A stretch of DNA of 64,000 nt from Prochlorococcus sp. scB241_528N17 (GCA_000634735.1 JFLG01000066.1:62001-126000), one strand, 5' to 3'; numbered from the stretch's first letter, positions 28,231-39,967 are shown. A program made the numbers and translations. Notes: generated from the letters alone by a model not told the origin.

Positions 28231-29454
28231 TTGAGAAGTTGGCAAATTTTTAAAATATGGGGAATTCCCTTTAAAGTTCATCCCTATTGGTTTGTTATTC
28301 TCTTTTTATTCTCATGGAGTATAAGTAATCAGGTCAATTTATCTTCTGGCGATATCTACAATAATAAAGAAGCTTGGATTATTGGGTTTTTAACTTCTTT
28401 TTTCTTATTATCTTCAATTATTTTTCATGAGGTTTTTCATACTTTTGTTTCCCTTAATCAGGGCGTAAAAATAAAAAAAATTACTTTTTATTTTTTAGGA
28501 GCAATTTTACAAATAGATAAGTATTGTCAAACTGCTTTAGGTAATATAAAAATTGCAATTGTTAGACCTCTTTTATGTTTCTCTACAGCATTTATCCTAC
28601 TTTTAATAAGTAATAACAGTGCATCTCAAGAACAAATAGCAGTTAATGTAATTTCAAGAGTAGGTATATTTAATTTATTCTTAGGCTTCTTAAATTTGAT
28701 CCCAATTGGTTCTTTAGATGGGGGGAATTTATTAAAAAGTATTATTTGGCATTTCTCAGGGAGTAAAAATAAAGGAAGAAATTTCCTCAATAAAGTAAAT
28801 TTATTATTATCTTTTTTTGTTTTATTTTTTGGGATAATTTTTTTATTTAGATTTAACTTTTACTTTGGTTTTATTCTTTCTTTTTTGGGCTTGTTTGGAG
28901 TTAATTCTTCAAAATCTGAAAGTCAATTTTTTAAAATTGAAAACATACTAAAGTTTAGTAAAGTTTCTGAGATTAAACTAAAGCCTTTGAGGAAAATTGA
29001 ATACGATTCAAATTTCTCGGAATTTAATAAATTGGTAAAAAATAAGAAGGATGCATCGGATAAATATTTTTTTGTTACTAATAATGGTAGATGGACCGGT
29101 TTTGTTGATGAGAATATTTTAAAAACTGTTTCCTTAAAAAAATGGGAACGGAACTTTGTTGGAGATTTTATGAAACCAATCGATAGTTTTGAAAGTGTTT
29201 CTAATAAAGATAAATTATGGAGAACTATAGAAAGAATTGAAGAAACAAATGAAGGTTTTTTATTAGTTCTCAATGCTGCAGATATCCCTTTGGGGATAAT
29301 TGATAGGTCAAAAATTGGAAACTTTGTATTGAATAAATTAGGTTTTAATTTACCTTTAGATATTGTTAACAAATTAAACTTTAAAAACCATTACCCCTTA
29401 GGAATTGAATTGCCAAGAATAATTAATTCAATGAAGCAGAAAGGAGATCTTTAA
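28231..29454 (+). CDS. Site-2-protease-like membrane zinc metalloprotease with CBS region
   Basis: A 407-residue M50-family protease. The zinc motif HEVFH lies in a hydrophobic segment near residue 69, and LNLIPIGSLDGGNLL near residue 155 gives the second-site Asp motif. Five or six hydrophobic segments span residues 15-230. The C-terminal region (about residues 300-390) resembles a CBS domain, which may sense nucleotides. Site-2 proteases cut membrane-bound regulators such as anti-sigma factors. TTG start at 28231. It is divergent from trpF. Confidence 0.85.
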   Translation: MRSWQIFKIWGIPFKVHPYWFVILFLFSWSISNQVNLSSGDIYNNKEAWIIGFLTSFFLLSSIIFHEVFHTFVSLNQGVKIKKITFYFLGAILQIDKYCQTALGNIKIAIVRPLLCFSTAFILLLISNNSASQEQIAVNVISRVGIFNLFLGFLNLIPIGSLDGGNLLKSIIWHFSGSKNKGRNFLNKVNLLLSFFVLFFGIIFLFRFNFYFGFILSFLGLFGVNSSKSESQFFKIENILKFSKVSEIKLKPLRKIEYDSNFSEFNKLVKNKKDASDKYFFVTNNGRWTGFVDENILKTVSLKKWERNFVGDFMKPIDSFESVSNKDKLWRTIERIEETNEGFLLVLNAADIPLGIIDRSKIGNFVLNKLGFNLPLDIVNKLNFKNHYPLGIELPRIINSMKQKGDL

Positions 29455-29476
29455 TAATTCTTGTCATTAAAATTTT

Positions 29477-30205
29477 CTATTTTTTATTATCTATGGCAAT
29501 ATTTTTGAAATTGATATTTGATTTATTTTTCACGAATGAATTTATCAAATGTTGAACTATTTCATCATTTGTTAGTTTTAAATTTACTTTTGGTGGAGCT
29601 TCTTCTTTGAATAATTTAAACCATAAATCTCTTGAAGGATTTGTTTGAATTTCTCCATGTTGAAGGAATGCGCCTTTTTTACGAAATTGAGCACTACCTA
29701 TTCTCTTAAACCCATCCTGATCAACTAAATCAGAAATTAATGATGTCCCAAAACAATTTATTTTAATGCTTGATTTTCGCAAATTACCATATTGTAAGTT
29801 TAGACCTAATTCTTTAAAACTTTTAATTAACCAATTATTAACCATTTCATAACTTAAGGATTTATAGTAAGTTTTTTTAAATGTTAATGCATATGTTATG
29901 CCTCCTGAATGCAGAACAGCACCCCCTCCAGAGGGACGTCTAACAATATTAATTTCCCCATTTGATAATAAATTTTTCCAATGAAGAGGAATTTCCTTTT
30001 GGTGATAGCCAATTGAAAGCCAATCCCCTGTCCAATAGTAGAACCTCAATGTGAGAATTATTTCAGGATTCAAAATTGTCTGATCTAAAGAATTTAAATC
30101 TAAAGCCATTTGATCAAATCCAGGTAAATTATTTGTTGAAAAAATTAAAGCCTGATTTTCAATTCCCAAAATTAACTTTGTAGGTTTATTTATGATAATT
30201 TTCAA
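29477..30205 (-). CDS. Lipoate-protein ligase A family protein
   Basis: A 242-residue protein of the biotin/lipoate ligase family. The [20 protein letters not shown] motif (about residues 91-110) is the substrate-binding signature, followed by the [20 protein letters not shown] segment near residue 181, which includes the conserved lysine. It probably attaches lipoate or octanoate to the E2 or H proteins. Convergent with the site-2 protease gene. Confidence 0.87.
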   Translation of the reverse strand: MKIIINKPTKLILGIENQALIFSTNNLPGFDQMALDLNSLDQTILNPEIILTLRFYYWTGDWLSIGYHQKEIPLHWKNLLSNGEINIVRRPSGGGAVLHSGGITYALTFKKTYYKSLSYEMVNNWLIKSFKELGLNLQYGNLRKSSIKINCFGTSLISDLVDQDGFKRIGSAQFRKKGAFLQHGEIQTNPSRDLWFKLFKEEAPPKVNLKLTNDEIVQHLINSFVKNKSNINFKNIAIDNKK

Positions 30206-30306
30206 AAAATTATTTCTTTCAATTTGTTAATTACGTAACATCATTTTGTAATAGTGTTTCAAATCTTCTCTTTTCGGTGGAGAATATAGAAAATAATTTT
30301 TTTATC

Positions 30307-30411
30307 ATGGAGCCATCTCAAACAATAAATCTTATTGCACTAAGCCTCATAGTTGTTATGCATGCAGGAGTTTTAGCATTAAGACTAGGAATTAGTTTAG
30401 GTAGGAACTAA
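30307..30411 (+). CDS. psaM: Photosystem I reaction centre subunit XII
   Basis: A 34-residue ORF too short for routine detection: [20 protein letters not shown] followed by [14 protein letters not shown]. This is PsaM, a single-helix membrane subunit at the trimer interface of photosystem I. The hydrophobic helix spans about residues 7-26. It lies alone between the lipoate ligase gene and a hypothetical, near the por/chl cluster. No strong Shine-Dalgarno sequence precedes ATG 30307. Sequence identity to the family is high enough to be firm. Confidence 0.93.
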   Translation: MEPSQTINLIALSLIVVMHAGVLALRLGISLGRN

Positions 30412-30496
30412 AGTCTATTAGAAAATTTAAAATTTATAAGGTAATAATAAAGTAAGACTGAATTGATTTATTCAGTAAAAATATCAAGTACTTAAT

Positions 30497-30844
30497 TTGT
30501 CAAAATCTTTTTATAAAAATAATATTTTCCAGAAAAAATATTTAGAGTCTGTATTTATAAAAAGACAAAACAAACAGGATAATTTTGTATCATTGATTTT
30601 TTTAATTATAAAAATTAGCTTTTCCCTTCTAGCAATAATAAGCCTGATTAAGCTTGGCTATAGTTCTAAAGTAAGGTTGACCAGATTAAGGGAAATTGAA
30701 GAATCATTTTTATACGAAAAATATAGATTTAATTTTTTAACAGATAAGTTTGATGATTTATTCTCTTCTGAAGGTGAGCAAAGATTTATGAAGGATCAGG
30801 ATCAAATAATTTCTAGGGACATTATCAGAGTAATATGGCGTTGA
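30497..30844 (+). CDS. Conserved hypothetical protein with one membrane segment
   Basis: A 115-residue protein of unknown function with TTG start. A basic N-terminal region precedes one hydrophobic segment (VSLIFLIIKISFSLLAIISL, residues 31-50), then a charged tail with REIEESFLYEKYRFNFLTDK that is probably helical. It lies between psaM and por, so a role near photosynthesis is conceivable, but there is no motif to support one. A bitopic membrane protein facing the cytoplasm is the safest description. Confidence 0.7.
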   Translation: MSKSFYKNNIFQKKYLESVFIKRQNKQDNFVSLIFLIIKISFSLLAIISLIKLGYSSKVRLTRLREIEESFLYEKYRFNFLTDKFDDLFSSEGEQRFMKDQDQIISRDIIRVIWR

Positions 30845-30892
30845 TAAGGATGATCTTGAATCATTCTACTTTTCATTTTTCAATTAACTTTT

Positions 30893-31903
30893 TTGCTAGT
30901 GAGTAAGAACATTAAGGGTTTAGTCCTAATAACAGGAACAACTTCAGGGGTTGGATTAAATACTCTAAAACCTCTATTAAGATTTGGATGGGAGGTTATA
31001 GCAGTTAATCGATCAAATAAAAGAGCTATAAAAATATCTGAGGAATTCTTGACAAAAGAGGAAGTGAAAAATATTCACTTTATAGAAATAGATCTTTCTA
31101 ACTTGGATGATGTTAGACAAGGTTGCGATGAAATATTAGAGAGATTTAAAAAGCCAATAAATTCTCTTATTTGTAATGCAGCAGTTTATAAACCGAGACT
31201 AAAGAGACCTGAAAGGTCTGCTCAGGGGTTTGAAAACTCTATGGCAGTAAATCATTTTGGGCATTTTCTTATGATAAAACTACTTATGGAAAATATTTTA
31301 TCTTCTGAAAGAGAAATTGTTTTAAATGGCAAATCAACTTTATTCAAGCCAAGAATTACAGTATTAGGGACTGTTACAGCTAATTATTCAGAACTTGGAG
31401 GAAGGATCCCAATTCCTGCCCCAGCTGATTTGGGAGATTTATCTGGATTCAAAAATGGTTTTTTATCTCCAATAAGTATGGCGAATGGAAAGAAATTTAA
31501 ACCTGGTAAGGCTTATAAGGATAGTAAACTTTGCAATATGGTGACCGTTCAGGAATTATCAAAAAGATATCCTGCAGAGAAGATTATTGTAAATTCTCTA
31601 TATCCTGGATGTGTTGCTGATACAAAACTTTTTAGAGATACACCTTGGTTATTTAGATTCCTTTTCCCGATATTTCAAAAATTCATAACAAAAGGATATG
31701 TTTCACAAAGACTGGCAGGAGAGAGGGTCGCTCAAGTGGCAACTTATAAAGAATTTGCTAAACCATCAGTCCATTGGAGCTGGGGAAATCGTCAGAAAAC
31801 TGGCAGAAAAGCTTTTTCTCAAAAGTTATCAAAAAGAATAATTGATACGAAGACCTCTCAACAAACTTATGATTTAACAAGCCAATTGGTTGGATTAGAT
31901 TAA
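30893..31903 (+). CDS. por: Light-dependent protochlorophyllide oxidoreductase
   Basis: A 336-residue LPOR of the SDR superfamily, which reduces protochlorophyllide to chlorophyllide using light and NADPH. The NADPH motif TGTTSGVG is near residue 17, then NAAVYKPR, and the catalytic YKDSKLCN (Tyr and Lys) near residue 204. C-terminal FSQKLSKRIIDTKTSQQTYD is typical. The start is TTG 30893, or GTG 30899 in the same frame. Its stop is only six bases from the chlL stop on the other strand. Confidence 0.97.
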   Translation: MLVSKNIKGLVLITGTTSGVGLNTLKPLLRFGWEVIAVNRSNKRAIKISEEFLTKEEVKNIHFIEIDLSNLDDVRQGCDEILERFKKPINSLICNAAVYKPRLKRPERSAQGFENSMAVNHFGHFLMIKLLMENILSSEREIVLNGKSTLFKPRITVLGTVTANYSELGGRIPIPAPADLGDLSGFKNGFLSPISMANGKKFKPGKAYKDSKLCNMVTVQELSKRYPAEKIIVNSLYPGCVADTKLFRDTPWLFRFLFPIFQKFITKGYVSQRLAGERVAQVATYKEFAKPSVHWSWGNRQKTGRKAFSQKLSKRIIDTKTSQQTYDLTSQLVGLD

Positions 31904-31909
31904 TTTATA

Positions 31910-32797
<888 letters not shown>

Positions 32798-32989
32798 TTA
32801 AAGCTTAAAAACGCATTATTATTTATATTCTTGCAGCGTAAATACACATGAAATATGTTTATAAACAAATATGTATTTAATTGTATTAAAAGTGGGTAAT
32901 ATGTTCTTATAACTAGATTTTGAGCATGAAATCTATTAAATTATGAGTGAAAATACTCATGACTTAATTATAGTTTATTAGTAAGTAAA

Positions 32990-34561
32990 TTAACTGAAAT
33001 ATGCTTTGGCATCGTAAAGAGTTTCATCGCTTATCTCTGGAATTCCTCTCGAGATTGCGTATCTTTCAGTATTTGTTTTAACTTTGCCTCTTATAAAAAA
33101 TGGAACCTTTGTTAATTCAGCTCTACCAGATTCAGTCCAGATAATTTCTTCTTTACTATTTTTTTCTTTTTTTTCGCCAGAATTTAAAAAGTCCTTTGTT
33201 TGCGTAGCAGTATGTCCTAAATGGCTTTGATGACCATCAACAAACTCAAAGTCATGTTTGAACATATCAATAAGATGCTCTTCTAAGCCCATCATTAGAG
33301 GATGCACCCAGTCATCAAAAATCACATTTGCTCCTTCCCATCCCATTTGAGGGCTGTATCTTGCAGGAACATCTTGAACATGCATTGGGGTACTAATTAC
33401 GGAGCATGGAATACCGAGCCTTTTTGCACTATGCCTTTCCATTTGGGTCCCTAAAACTAGCTCAGGAGCGGCTTTCTTCATAGCATCTTCCACTTCTAGA
33501 TAATTGTTGGTTATCAGAGCTTCTACATTTAGATCTTTTGCAGTTGCTCTTACCTGTCTTGCCATTTCCCTGCTGTATGTACCAAGACCAACTACTTCAA
33601 AACCCAATTCCTCTTTGGCAATTTTTGCAGCCGCGATTGCATGTGTTCCATCACCAAAAATAAAAACCCTTTTGCCAGTTAAATAATTAGAGTCAACTGA
33701 TTTTGAGTACCAAGGAAGTTTTGACTTGTGTTCTAATTCTTCTTTATTAGTCAAGGGGAGACCCAACTTGTTATGAACTTCATTTATAAATTCAATTGTA
33801 TTTTTTATTCCAATTGGAATAGTGTTTGTATATTCTATTCCAAAGTTCCGTTTAAGCCATTCGCATGATGCTTCCGCAATTTCTGGATAAAGACAAATAT
33901 TTATTTCAGCATCAATTAGTCTTTCAATATCATCTGGACTAGCACCTAATGGAGCAACTACGTTTGTATCTATTCCTTGCTCTGAAAGTATGCGTTGAAT
34001 TTCAATTACATCATCTCTGCATCTAAATCCCAGTAATGAAGGACCCAGTATATTGACTTTTGGTCTGCGACCTAACTCCTTCCACCTTAGAGGACTTATT
34101 TTTTCTGAAGAACTTACTTTCTCTCTCAAAAGAGTTCTTGTTAATTGATAAAAAGTTTCTGAAGCTCCCCAATTTTCTTTCTTGCTATAGGCAGGTAATT
34201 CAAGATTAACAATTGGCATATTAAACCCCATTCCTTTTGCAAGAGCCCCAGGTTGGTCTTGGATTAATTCTGCCGTACAACTTTCTCCAACTAAAAGAGT
34301 TTTGGGTTTAAATCGTTCGACAGCTTCCTTAATATTTTTCTTTACTAATTCAGCTGTATCGCCTCCAAGGTCTCGAGCTTGGAAAGTTGTATAAGTTACT
34401 GGAGGTCTTTGCCCTCTCCTTTCAATCATTGTAAAAAGAAGATCTGCATATGTATCTCCTTGAGGGGCATGGAGAACATAATGAATATCTTTCATTGAAG
34501 AAGCAATTCTCATCGCACCAACATGTGGTGGTCCTTCATATGTCCATAGAGTTAATTCCAT
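32990..34561 (-). CDS. chlB: Light-independent protochlorophyllide reductase subunit ChlB
   Basis: A 523-residue subunit of DPOR that carries the substrate site together with ChlN. It starts [35 protein letters not shown] and [20 protein letters not shown] are family features, and the C-terminal 50 residues have the small DUF-like domain with [17 protein letters not shown]. It starts six bases after chlN, clearly one operon. Confidence 0.96.
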   Translation of the reverse strand: MELTLWTYEGPPHVGAMRIASSMKDIHYVLHAPQGDTYADLLFTMIERRGQRPPVTYTTFQARDLGGDTAELVKKNIKEAVERFKPKTLLVGESCTAELIQDQPGALAKGMGFNMPIVNLELPAYSKKENWGASETFYQLTRTLLREKVSSSEKISPLRWKELGRRPKVNILGPSLLGFRCRDDVIEIQRILSEQGIDTNVVAPLGASPDDIERLIDAEINICLYPEIAEASCEWLKRNFGIEYTNTIPIGIKNTIEFINEVHNKLGLPLTNKEELEHKSKLPWYSKSVDSNYLTGKRVFIFGDGTHAIAAAKIAKEELGFEVVGLGTYSREMARQVRATAKDLNVEALITNNYLEVEDAMKKAAPELVLGTQMERHSAKRLGIPCSVISTPMHVQDVPARYSPQMGWEGANVIFDDWVHPLMMGLEEHLIDMFKHDFEFVDGHQSHLGHTATQTKDFLNSGEKKEKNSKEEIIWTESGRAELTKVPFFIRGKVKTNTERYAISRGIPEISDETLYDAKAYFS

Positions 34562-34567
34562 AGTCTT

Positions 34568-35833
<1,266 letters not shown>

Positions 35834-35982
35834 TCAAGAGCTTATATTTCAAGCTTGCATAAACTTTTTAATTTAAGAAAGTAATTAATAAGTTCTCTTA
35901 CAAAATGAACACATTTAAAAAACTTATATGAATGTTTAAATACTTAAATCGGAATTATGAAAAAAAACTTTTGGGGCGTATT

Positions 35983-36351
35983 TTAATTTCTGTAGAAGGA
36001 ATTTCCTTGACTTGTTTTTGAAAGCTTCCACACATTTCTAGCTATTTTCGTTGCTAATAATCCTGCTCTTTCCAACTTAGATTTCCCGGGCTTTGCCCCA
36101 ATCAAAGCTGTCACTTCTGAAGTAGTTAAAGGTGCTCCAGTATTTATAGCTAATTGCGTTAACTCCAATCTATCTCTGAGGTTCTTAAGATTTACTTTTT
36201 CAATTTTATCTTCTTCTAACCAACTAAAAGATGGGTCTTTCTGAGATAGTTTTTGCATCAAGCTTAGGCTAACTAATCCAAGAGTTTGATCAGGAGTTAA
36301 TTCTTTTTCAGTACCAGAAACATTTGGTTCTTTTTTTTGAGAAGTTCCCAT
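35983..36351 (-). CDS. Conserved hypothetical protein
   Basis: A 122-residue protein I do not recognise. It is soluble and mostly helical, with a polar N-terminus ([20 protein letters not shown]) and a middle part [39 protein letters not shown] (about residues 77-96) could be a helix-turn-helix, but there is no clear match. It lies upstream of chlN on the same strand and divergent from csoS1D. A cyanobacteria-specific family is likely. Confidence 0.7.
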   Translation of the reverse strand: MGTSQKKEPNVSGTEKELTPDQTLGLVSLSLMQKLSQKDPSFSWLEEDKIEKVNLKNLRDRLELTQLAINTGAPLTTSEVTALIGAKPGKSKLERAGLLATKIARNVWKLSKTSQGNSFYRN

Positions 36352-36448
36352 AAAAATGCATATCTTTTACTTGAAGTTATCGTTTTGTGGTAAGCATGCA
36401 AGTAAATTTAATAGAAAAAATGAACCATTATCCGTTATAGTCGCCTCA

Positions 36449-37219
36449 ATGGAACCAACTTCTAGCTTAAACAGAGGGGAACGAAAAAAAGGGAGTTCTC
36501 TAGTCACAGGATCTGAGGTACAATCTCAGGCCAGTGGTGCTAGTTGTTTTATTACTACTGATTCAGAAAAGTCTTTGGTATCCAGACAAGCTAGTCAAGT
36601 TGAACAAATTGAGTTAAGAACATATGTTTTTTTAGATTCTCTGCAACCTCAATTAGCCGCATATATGGGAACTGTTAGTAGAGGTTTTTTACCTATTCCT
36701 GGTGATTCATGTCTTTGGATGGAAGTCTCACCAGGGATGGCTGTTCATAGAGTTACTGACATTGCCCTAAAAGCAAGTAATGTAAGACTTGGTCAGATGA
36801 TTGTTGAAAGAGCATTTGGATCCCTTGCTCTTTACCATAAAGATCAAAGCACGGTTTTACATTCTGGAGATGTTGTTCTAGATGCTATTGGGAGTGAAGT
36901 TAGAAAAAGAACAAAACCTGCTACGAGTTGGACTGAAGTTATTCGAGCAATTACTCCAGATCATGCAGTTTTAATAAATAGACAAAACAGAAGTGGATCA
37001 ATGATTCAATCTGGAATGAGCATGTTTATATTAGAAACTGAACCAGCTGGTTATGTTTTGAAAGCAGCTAATGAAGCTGAAAAGGCATCTAATATAACTG
37101 TTGTTGATGTTAAAGCAGTTGGAGCTTTTGGTAGATTAACTCTCGCCGGGAAAGAAGGAGATGTAGAAGAGGCAGCAGCTGCTGCTATAAGAGCAATTGA
37201 AGAAATTTCAAATTATTGA
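36449..37219 (+). CDS. csoS1D: Carboxysome shell protein CsoS1D (tandem BMC domains)
   Basis: A 256-residue BMC-T protein, two fused bacterial-microcompartment domains after a disordered N-terminus of about 50 residues. Domain 1 starts around [20 protein letters not shown] and domain 2 around [18 protein letters not shown], ending [12 protein letters not shown]. Known CsoS1D trimers stack face to face and have a gated pore thought to pass RuBP and PGA. ATG 36449 gives the length reported for the Prochlorococcus MED4 protein; the frame is open 93 bases further upstream. It is separated from csoS1 by rdgB on the other strand. Confidence 0.95.
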   Translation: MEPTSSLNRGERKKGSSLVTGSEVQSQASGASCFITTDSEKSLVSRQASQVEQIELRTYVFLDSLQPQLAAYMGTVSRGFLPIPGDSCLWMEVSPGMAVHRVTDIALKASNVRLGQMIVERAFGSLALYHKDQSTVLHSGDVVLDAIGSEVRKRTKPATSWTEVIRAITPDHAVLINRQNRSGSMIQSGMSMFILETEPAGYVLKAANEAEKASNITVVDVKAVGAFGRLTLAGKEGDVEEAAAAAIRAIEEISNY

Positions 37220-37243
37220 GAAATTTTTATTTAAACTTTTTTT

Positions 37244-37828
37244 TTAACTTAAACCTATCTCTTTTTTTAAAAAAGGTGACATAATTTTTGCAGCTTTACC
37301 TCTACTACCTAATTTATTTAGTTGTGATTGTGAGAGCTCACCGTAAACACAATTAGCTTCTTTAACCCAAAAAATAGATTCGAACTCCCCATTGGGATAT
37401 TTGGGGTTCTTAAGAATTTCTCCCCAACATATTCCTGTTGTATCTTTAACTAGGTTTCCTGAGGGATCGCACAAAACCATACAACTTATGAATCTTGCAC
37501 TCCTATAAGGACTATCAGAAAGTTCATTAATTAATTTTTTAATTTTCTCATCATTATTTTTGGCATATCGAGCAGAATAAATTCCTGGTCGACCATCTAA
37601 AACATCTACTTCAAGACCCGAGTCATCAGCTAATGCCCAAGTTTTTGTCTCTAGAGAAGCTGCCTTGGCTTTAAGTAGTGCATTCTCAAAATATGTTTTC
37701 CCAGTTTCTTCGACATTTAAATATTCTGGTTGCTTCTCAACCTTTAAAGACAAAACATCCAGCATCTCTGAGATTTCAGATACTTTTCTTTGATTGCCAC
37801 TAGCAATAGTTAGAACTGGAAGGTTCAA
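37244..37828 (-). CDS. rdgB: XTP/dITP diphosphatase (RdgB/HAM1)
   Basis: A 194-residue house-cleaning enzyme that hydrolyses non-canonical purine triphosphates such as XTP and dITP. It has LTIASGNQRKVSEISEML at the N-terminus, ALADDSGLEVDVLDGRPGIY near residue 65 and the C-terminal NKLGSRGKAAKIM. It is inserted between csoS1D and csoS1, on the opposite strand, which is a stable arrangement in this group. Its promoter region shares the 328-base spacer with the carboxysome operon. Confidence 0.93.
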   Translation of the reverse strand: MNLPVLTIASGNQRKVSEISEMLDVLSLKVEKQPEYLNVEETGKTYFENALLKAKAASLETKTWALADDSGLEVDVLDGRPGIYSARYAKNNDEKIKKLINELSDSPYRSARFISCMVLCDPSGNLVKDTTGICWGEILKNPKYPNGEFESIFWVKEANCVYGELSQSQLNKLGSRGKAAKIMSPFLKKEIGLS

Positions 37829-37874
37829 AATAATATAAAAAATTTATTGTGAATATTATCTTACTTCAAAGCTT

Positions 37875-37935
37875 GATACGGAGACAGGAAAGGTTGAACA
37901 TTCCACACCTGTGTAGACAGGGCCTGTCTCGTACG
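37875..37935. other. Stem-loop upstream of csoS1
   Basis: Arms GAGACAGG (37881-37888) and CCTGTCTC (37923-37930) are perfect inverted copies, and TAC before the left arm can pair with GTA after the right arm if one G is bulged. The loop holds one copy of TTGAACATTCCACA. A second palindrome, GACAGGGCCTGTC, competes for the right arm, so alternative folds are possible. It could be a small RNA, a leader structure or a DNA protein site. Confidence 0.55.
37894..37907 (+). repeat. Direct repeat copy 1 (TTGAACATTCCACA)
   Basis: An exact 14-base copy of the sequence found immediately before csoS1 at 38125. Both copies are followed by TAGACA, 20 bases from the start of this copy and 26 bases from the start of the other. 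Confidence 0.85.
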
Positions 37936-38006
37936 GAAATAACATAATGTAAATTTTTTCTTAACACAACAGTATGTTTTGATGCACTAACTAATTCGCA
38001 TAAGTA

Positions 38007-38037
38007 TTGACATATCAATAGTACCAAGGGTGATAAG
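38007..38037 (+). promoter_or_regulatory. Candidate sigma-70 promoter for csoS1
   Basis: TTGACA at 38007-38012 is a perfect -35 box. GATAAG at 38032-38037 is a reasonable -10 box with a 19-base spacer, or TGATAA with 18. The -10 overlaps the palindrome at 38033, which suits repressor or activator control. This would give a leader of about 110 bases before csoS1. Confidence 0.45.
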
Positions 38038-38047
38038 TTTAACTTAT
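38033..38047. promoter_or_regulatory. LysR-like palindrome ATAAGTTTAACTTAT
   Basis: A perfect 7-1-7 inverted repeat with T-N11-A spacing, the form of LysR-family sites such as those of CbbR/RbcR. Further half-sites ATAAGT or ACTTAT are at 38000-38005 and 38093-38102. No LysR gene is in the window, so the binding protein is inferred. Confidence 0.45.
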
Positions 38048-38124
38048 GAATGATAGAAAAAACATTAATGGAGATTTTGTCGAAAACGCTTGACTTATAA
38101 GTACTTAATGAAGCATTCTTCGAA

Positions 38125-38138
38125 TTGAACATTCCACA
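38125..38138 (+). repeat. Direct repeat copy 2 (TTGAACATTCCACA)
   Basis: An exact copy of 37894-37907, located 18 bases before the csoS1 ATG in the expected 5' untranslated region. No Shine-Dalgarno sequence lies between it and the start, so it may help ribosome binding or be a regulatory site. Confidence 0.85.
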
Positions 38139-38156
38139 TTTAGTATTTAGTAGACA

Positions 38157-38468
38157 ATGGCTACAGAAACAATGGGTATCGCTCTCGGCATGATCGAGAC
38201 ACGCGGACTTGTACCTGCAATCGAAGCAGCAGACGCAATGACAAAGGCAGCAGAAGTTCGCCTTATTGGTCGTGAATTCGTTGGTGGCGGTTATGTCACA
38301 GTATTAGTTAGAGGTGAAACAGGCGCAGTTAACGCAGCTGTAAGAGCTGGTGCTGATGCTTGTGAAAGAGTTGGTGACGGTTTAGTTGCAGCTCACATTA
38401 TTGCTCGTCCTCATAGAGAAGTTGAACCTGCTCTAGGTAATGGTGAATTTCTTGGTCAAAAGGACTAA
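38157..38468 (+). CDS. csoS1: Alpha-carboxysome major shell protein CsoS1
   Basis: A 103-residue BMC-H protein whose hexamers tile the carboxysome facets. It has ETMGIALGMIETRGLVPAIE at the N-terminus, VRLIGREFVGGGYVTVLVRG around the pore region and AHIIARPHREVEPAL near the C-terminus. Codon use is rich in GCA and less AT-biased than neighbouring genes, as expected for high expression. First gene of the operon running to 45.1 kb. The start lacks a Shine-Dalgarno site. Confidence 0.97.
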   Translation: MATETMGIALGMIETRGLVPAIEAADAMTKAAEVRLIGREFVGGGYVTVLVRGETGAVNAAVRAGADACERVGDGLVAAHIIARPHREVEPALGNGEFLGQKD

Positions 38469-38477
38469 TTAAATAAA

Positions 38478-38497
38478 GCAAGATTTATAAATTTTGC
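38478..38497. other. Palindromic hairpin between csoS1 and cbbL
   Basis: GCAAGATTTATAAATTTTGC is self-complementary in RNA apart from one G-U pair. It sits in the 69-base spacer and is followed by AT-rich sequence without a clear run of U. It could stabilise or process the csoS1 message. Confidence 0.5.
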
Positions 38498-38537
38498 AAA
38501 ATAATTATTTTCCCTACATAGACCTAAATTTATCCTT

Positions 38538-39953
38538 ATGAGTAAGAAGTATGACGCAGGGGTAAAGGAGTACAGAGATACCTACTGGACTCCAGAATAT
38601 GTACCCCTAGACACCGATTTACTAGCCTGTTTCAAATGTACAGGTCAGGAAGGTGTTCCAAGAGAAGAAGTTGCAGCAGCTGTTGCCGCTGAATCTTCAA
38701 CAGGTACTTGGTCAACAGTTTGGTCCGAGTTACTTACAGACTTAGAATTTTATAAAGGACGTTGTTATCGAATCGAAGACGTTCCTGGAGATCCTGAAGC
38801 TTTCTATGCTTTTATTGCATATCCTTTAGATCTTTTTGAAGAAGGCTCAATTACAAACGTATTAACATCTCTTGTAGGAAACGTTTTTGGATTTAAAGCT
38901 CTAAGACATCTACGTCTAGAAGATATTAGATTCCCAATTGCTTTCATTAAAACTTGCGGTGGTCCACCAAACGGAATCGTAGTTGAAAGAGATCGACTTA
39001 ACAAATACGGAAGACCTCTGCTTGGTTGTACCATCAAACCTAAATTAGGATTATCTGGTAAAAACTATGGTCGAGTCGTATACGAATGTCTTAGAGGCGG
39101 TCTTGATTTAACGAAGGATGATGAGAATATTAATTCTCAACCGTTCCAACGTTGGAGAGAAAGATTTGAGTTTGTTGCAGAAGCAGTTAAGCTTGCTCAG
39201 CGAGAAACTGGAGAAGTTAAAGGTCACTATCTAAATTGTACTGCTAACACTCCTGAAGAACTCTATGAAAGAGCTGAATTTGCAAAAGAGCTAGATATGC
39301 CAATCATCATGCATGATTATATAACTGGTGGTTTTACTGCAAATACTGGATTAGCTAATTGGTGTCGTAAAAATGGCATGCTTCTGCATATTCACAGAGC
39401 TATGCATGCTGTTATTGATAGACATCCAAAGCATGGTATTCACTTCAGAGTTCTTGCAAAATGTTTGAGATTATCTGGAGGAGACCAACTACATACTGGA
39501 ACCGTGGTTGGAAAACTAGAAGGTGATCGTCAAACAACTCTTGGTTATATTGACAACTTAAGAGAGTCATTTGTTCCTGAAGATAGATCAAGAGGAAACT
39601 TCTTTGATCAAGATTGGGGTTCAATGCCTGGAGTATTTGCAGTCGCATCAGGTGGTATCCATGTTTGGCATATGCCTGCACTTCTTGCGATCTTTGGGGA
39701 TGATTCCTGTCTTCAGTTCGGTGGAGGAACACATGGTCATCCATGGGGTTCAGCTGCTGGAGCTGCAGCTAACAGAGTTGCTTTAGAAGCTTGTGTAAAA
39801 GCCCGTAATGCTGGTCGCGAAATCGAAAAAGAGAGTAGAGACATTCTTATGGAAGCTGCTAAGCATAGTCCTGAATTAGCTATTGCTCTAGAAACTTGGA
39901 AGGAAATTAAGTTCGAGTTTGACACTGTCGACAAGCTTGACGTTCAGGGTTAA
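38538..39953 (+). CDS. cbbL: RuBisCO large subunit, form IA
   Basis: A 471-residue large subunit that carboxylates RuBP in the Calvin cycle. Active-site segments are [21 protein letters not shown] (cat. Lys in TIKPK), [11 protein letters not shown] with the carbamylated Lys, and [12 protein letters not shown] (loop 6). The start, [20 protein letters not shown], and the proteobacterial character mark form IA, the alpha-carboxysome type. Codon use is that of a highly expressed gene. It sits in the carboxysome between csoS1 and cbbS. Confidence 0.98.
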   Translation: MSKKYDAGVKEYRDTYWTPEYVPLDTDLLACFKCTGQEGVPREEVAAAVAAESSTGTWSTVWSELLTDLEFYKGRCYRIEDVPGDPEAFYAFIAYPLDLFEEGSITNVLTSLVGNVFGFKALRHLRLEDIRFPIAFIKTCGGPPNGIVVERDRLNKYGRPLLGCTIKPKLGLSGKNYGRVVYECLRGGLDLTKDDENINSQPFQRWRERFEFVAEAVKLAQRETGEVKGHYLNCTANTPEELYERAEFAKELDMPIIMHDYITGGFTANTGLANWCRKNGMLLHIHRAMHAVIDRHPKHGIHFRVLAKCLRLSGGDQLHTGTVVGKLEGDRQTTLGYIDNLRESFVPEDRSRGNFFDQDWGSMPGVFAVASGGIHVWHMPALLAIFGDDSCLQFGGGTHGHPWGSAAGAAANRVALEACVKARNAGREIEKESRDILMEAAKHSPELAIALETWKEIKFEFDTVDKLDVQG

Positions 39954-39967
39954 CTCAAGTTTCGAAA

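Larger units (their letters stand above)
37829..38156 (+). promoter_or_regulatory. Upstream region of the carboxysome operon
   Basis: This 328-base spacer between the divergent rdgB and csoS1 genes is the only gene-free stretch above 300 bases. It contains, in order: a stem-loop with arms GAGACAGG (37881-37888) and CCTGTCTC (37923-37930); a first copy of TTGAACATTCCACA (37894-37907); a palindrome GACAGGGCCTGTC (37916-37928); a promoter-like TTGACA with GATAAG 19 bases later; a 15-base palindrome; ACTTATAAGT (38093-38102); and a second copy of TTGAACATTCCACA (38125-38138) just before the csoS1 start. No open frame in it looks like a gene. Confidence 0.7.

Noticed and set aside
37866-38132. 88-codon minus-strand ORF in the csoS1 upstream region
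   Set aside because: Its translation has no recognisable features and it covers the repeats and promoter-like boxes; probably chance.
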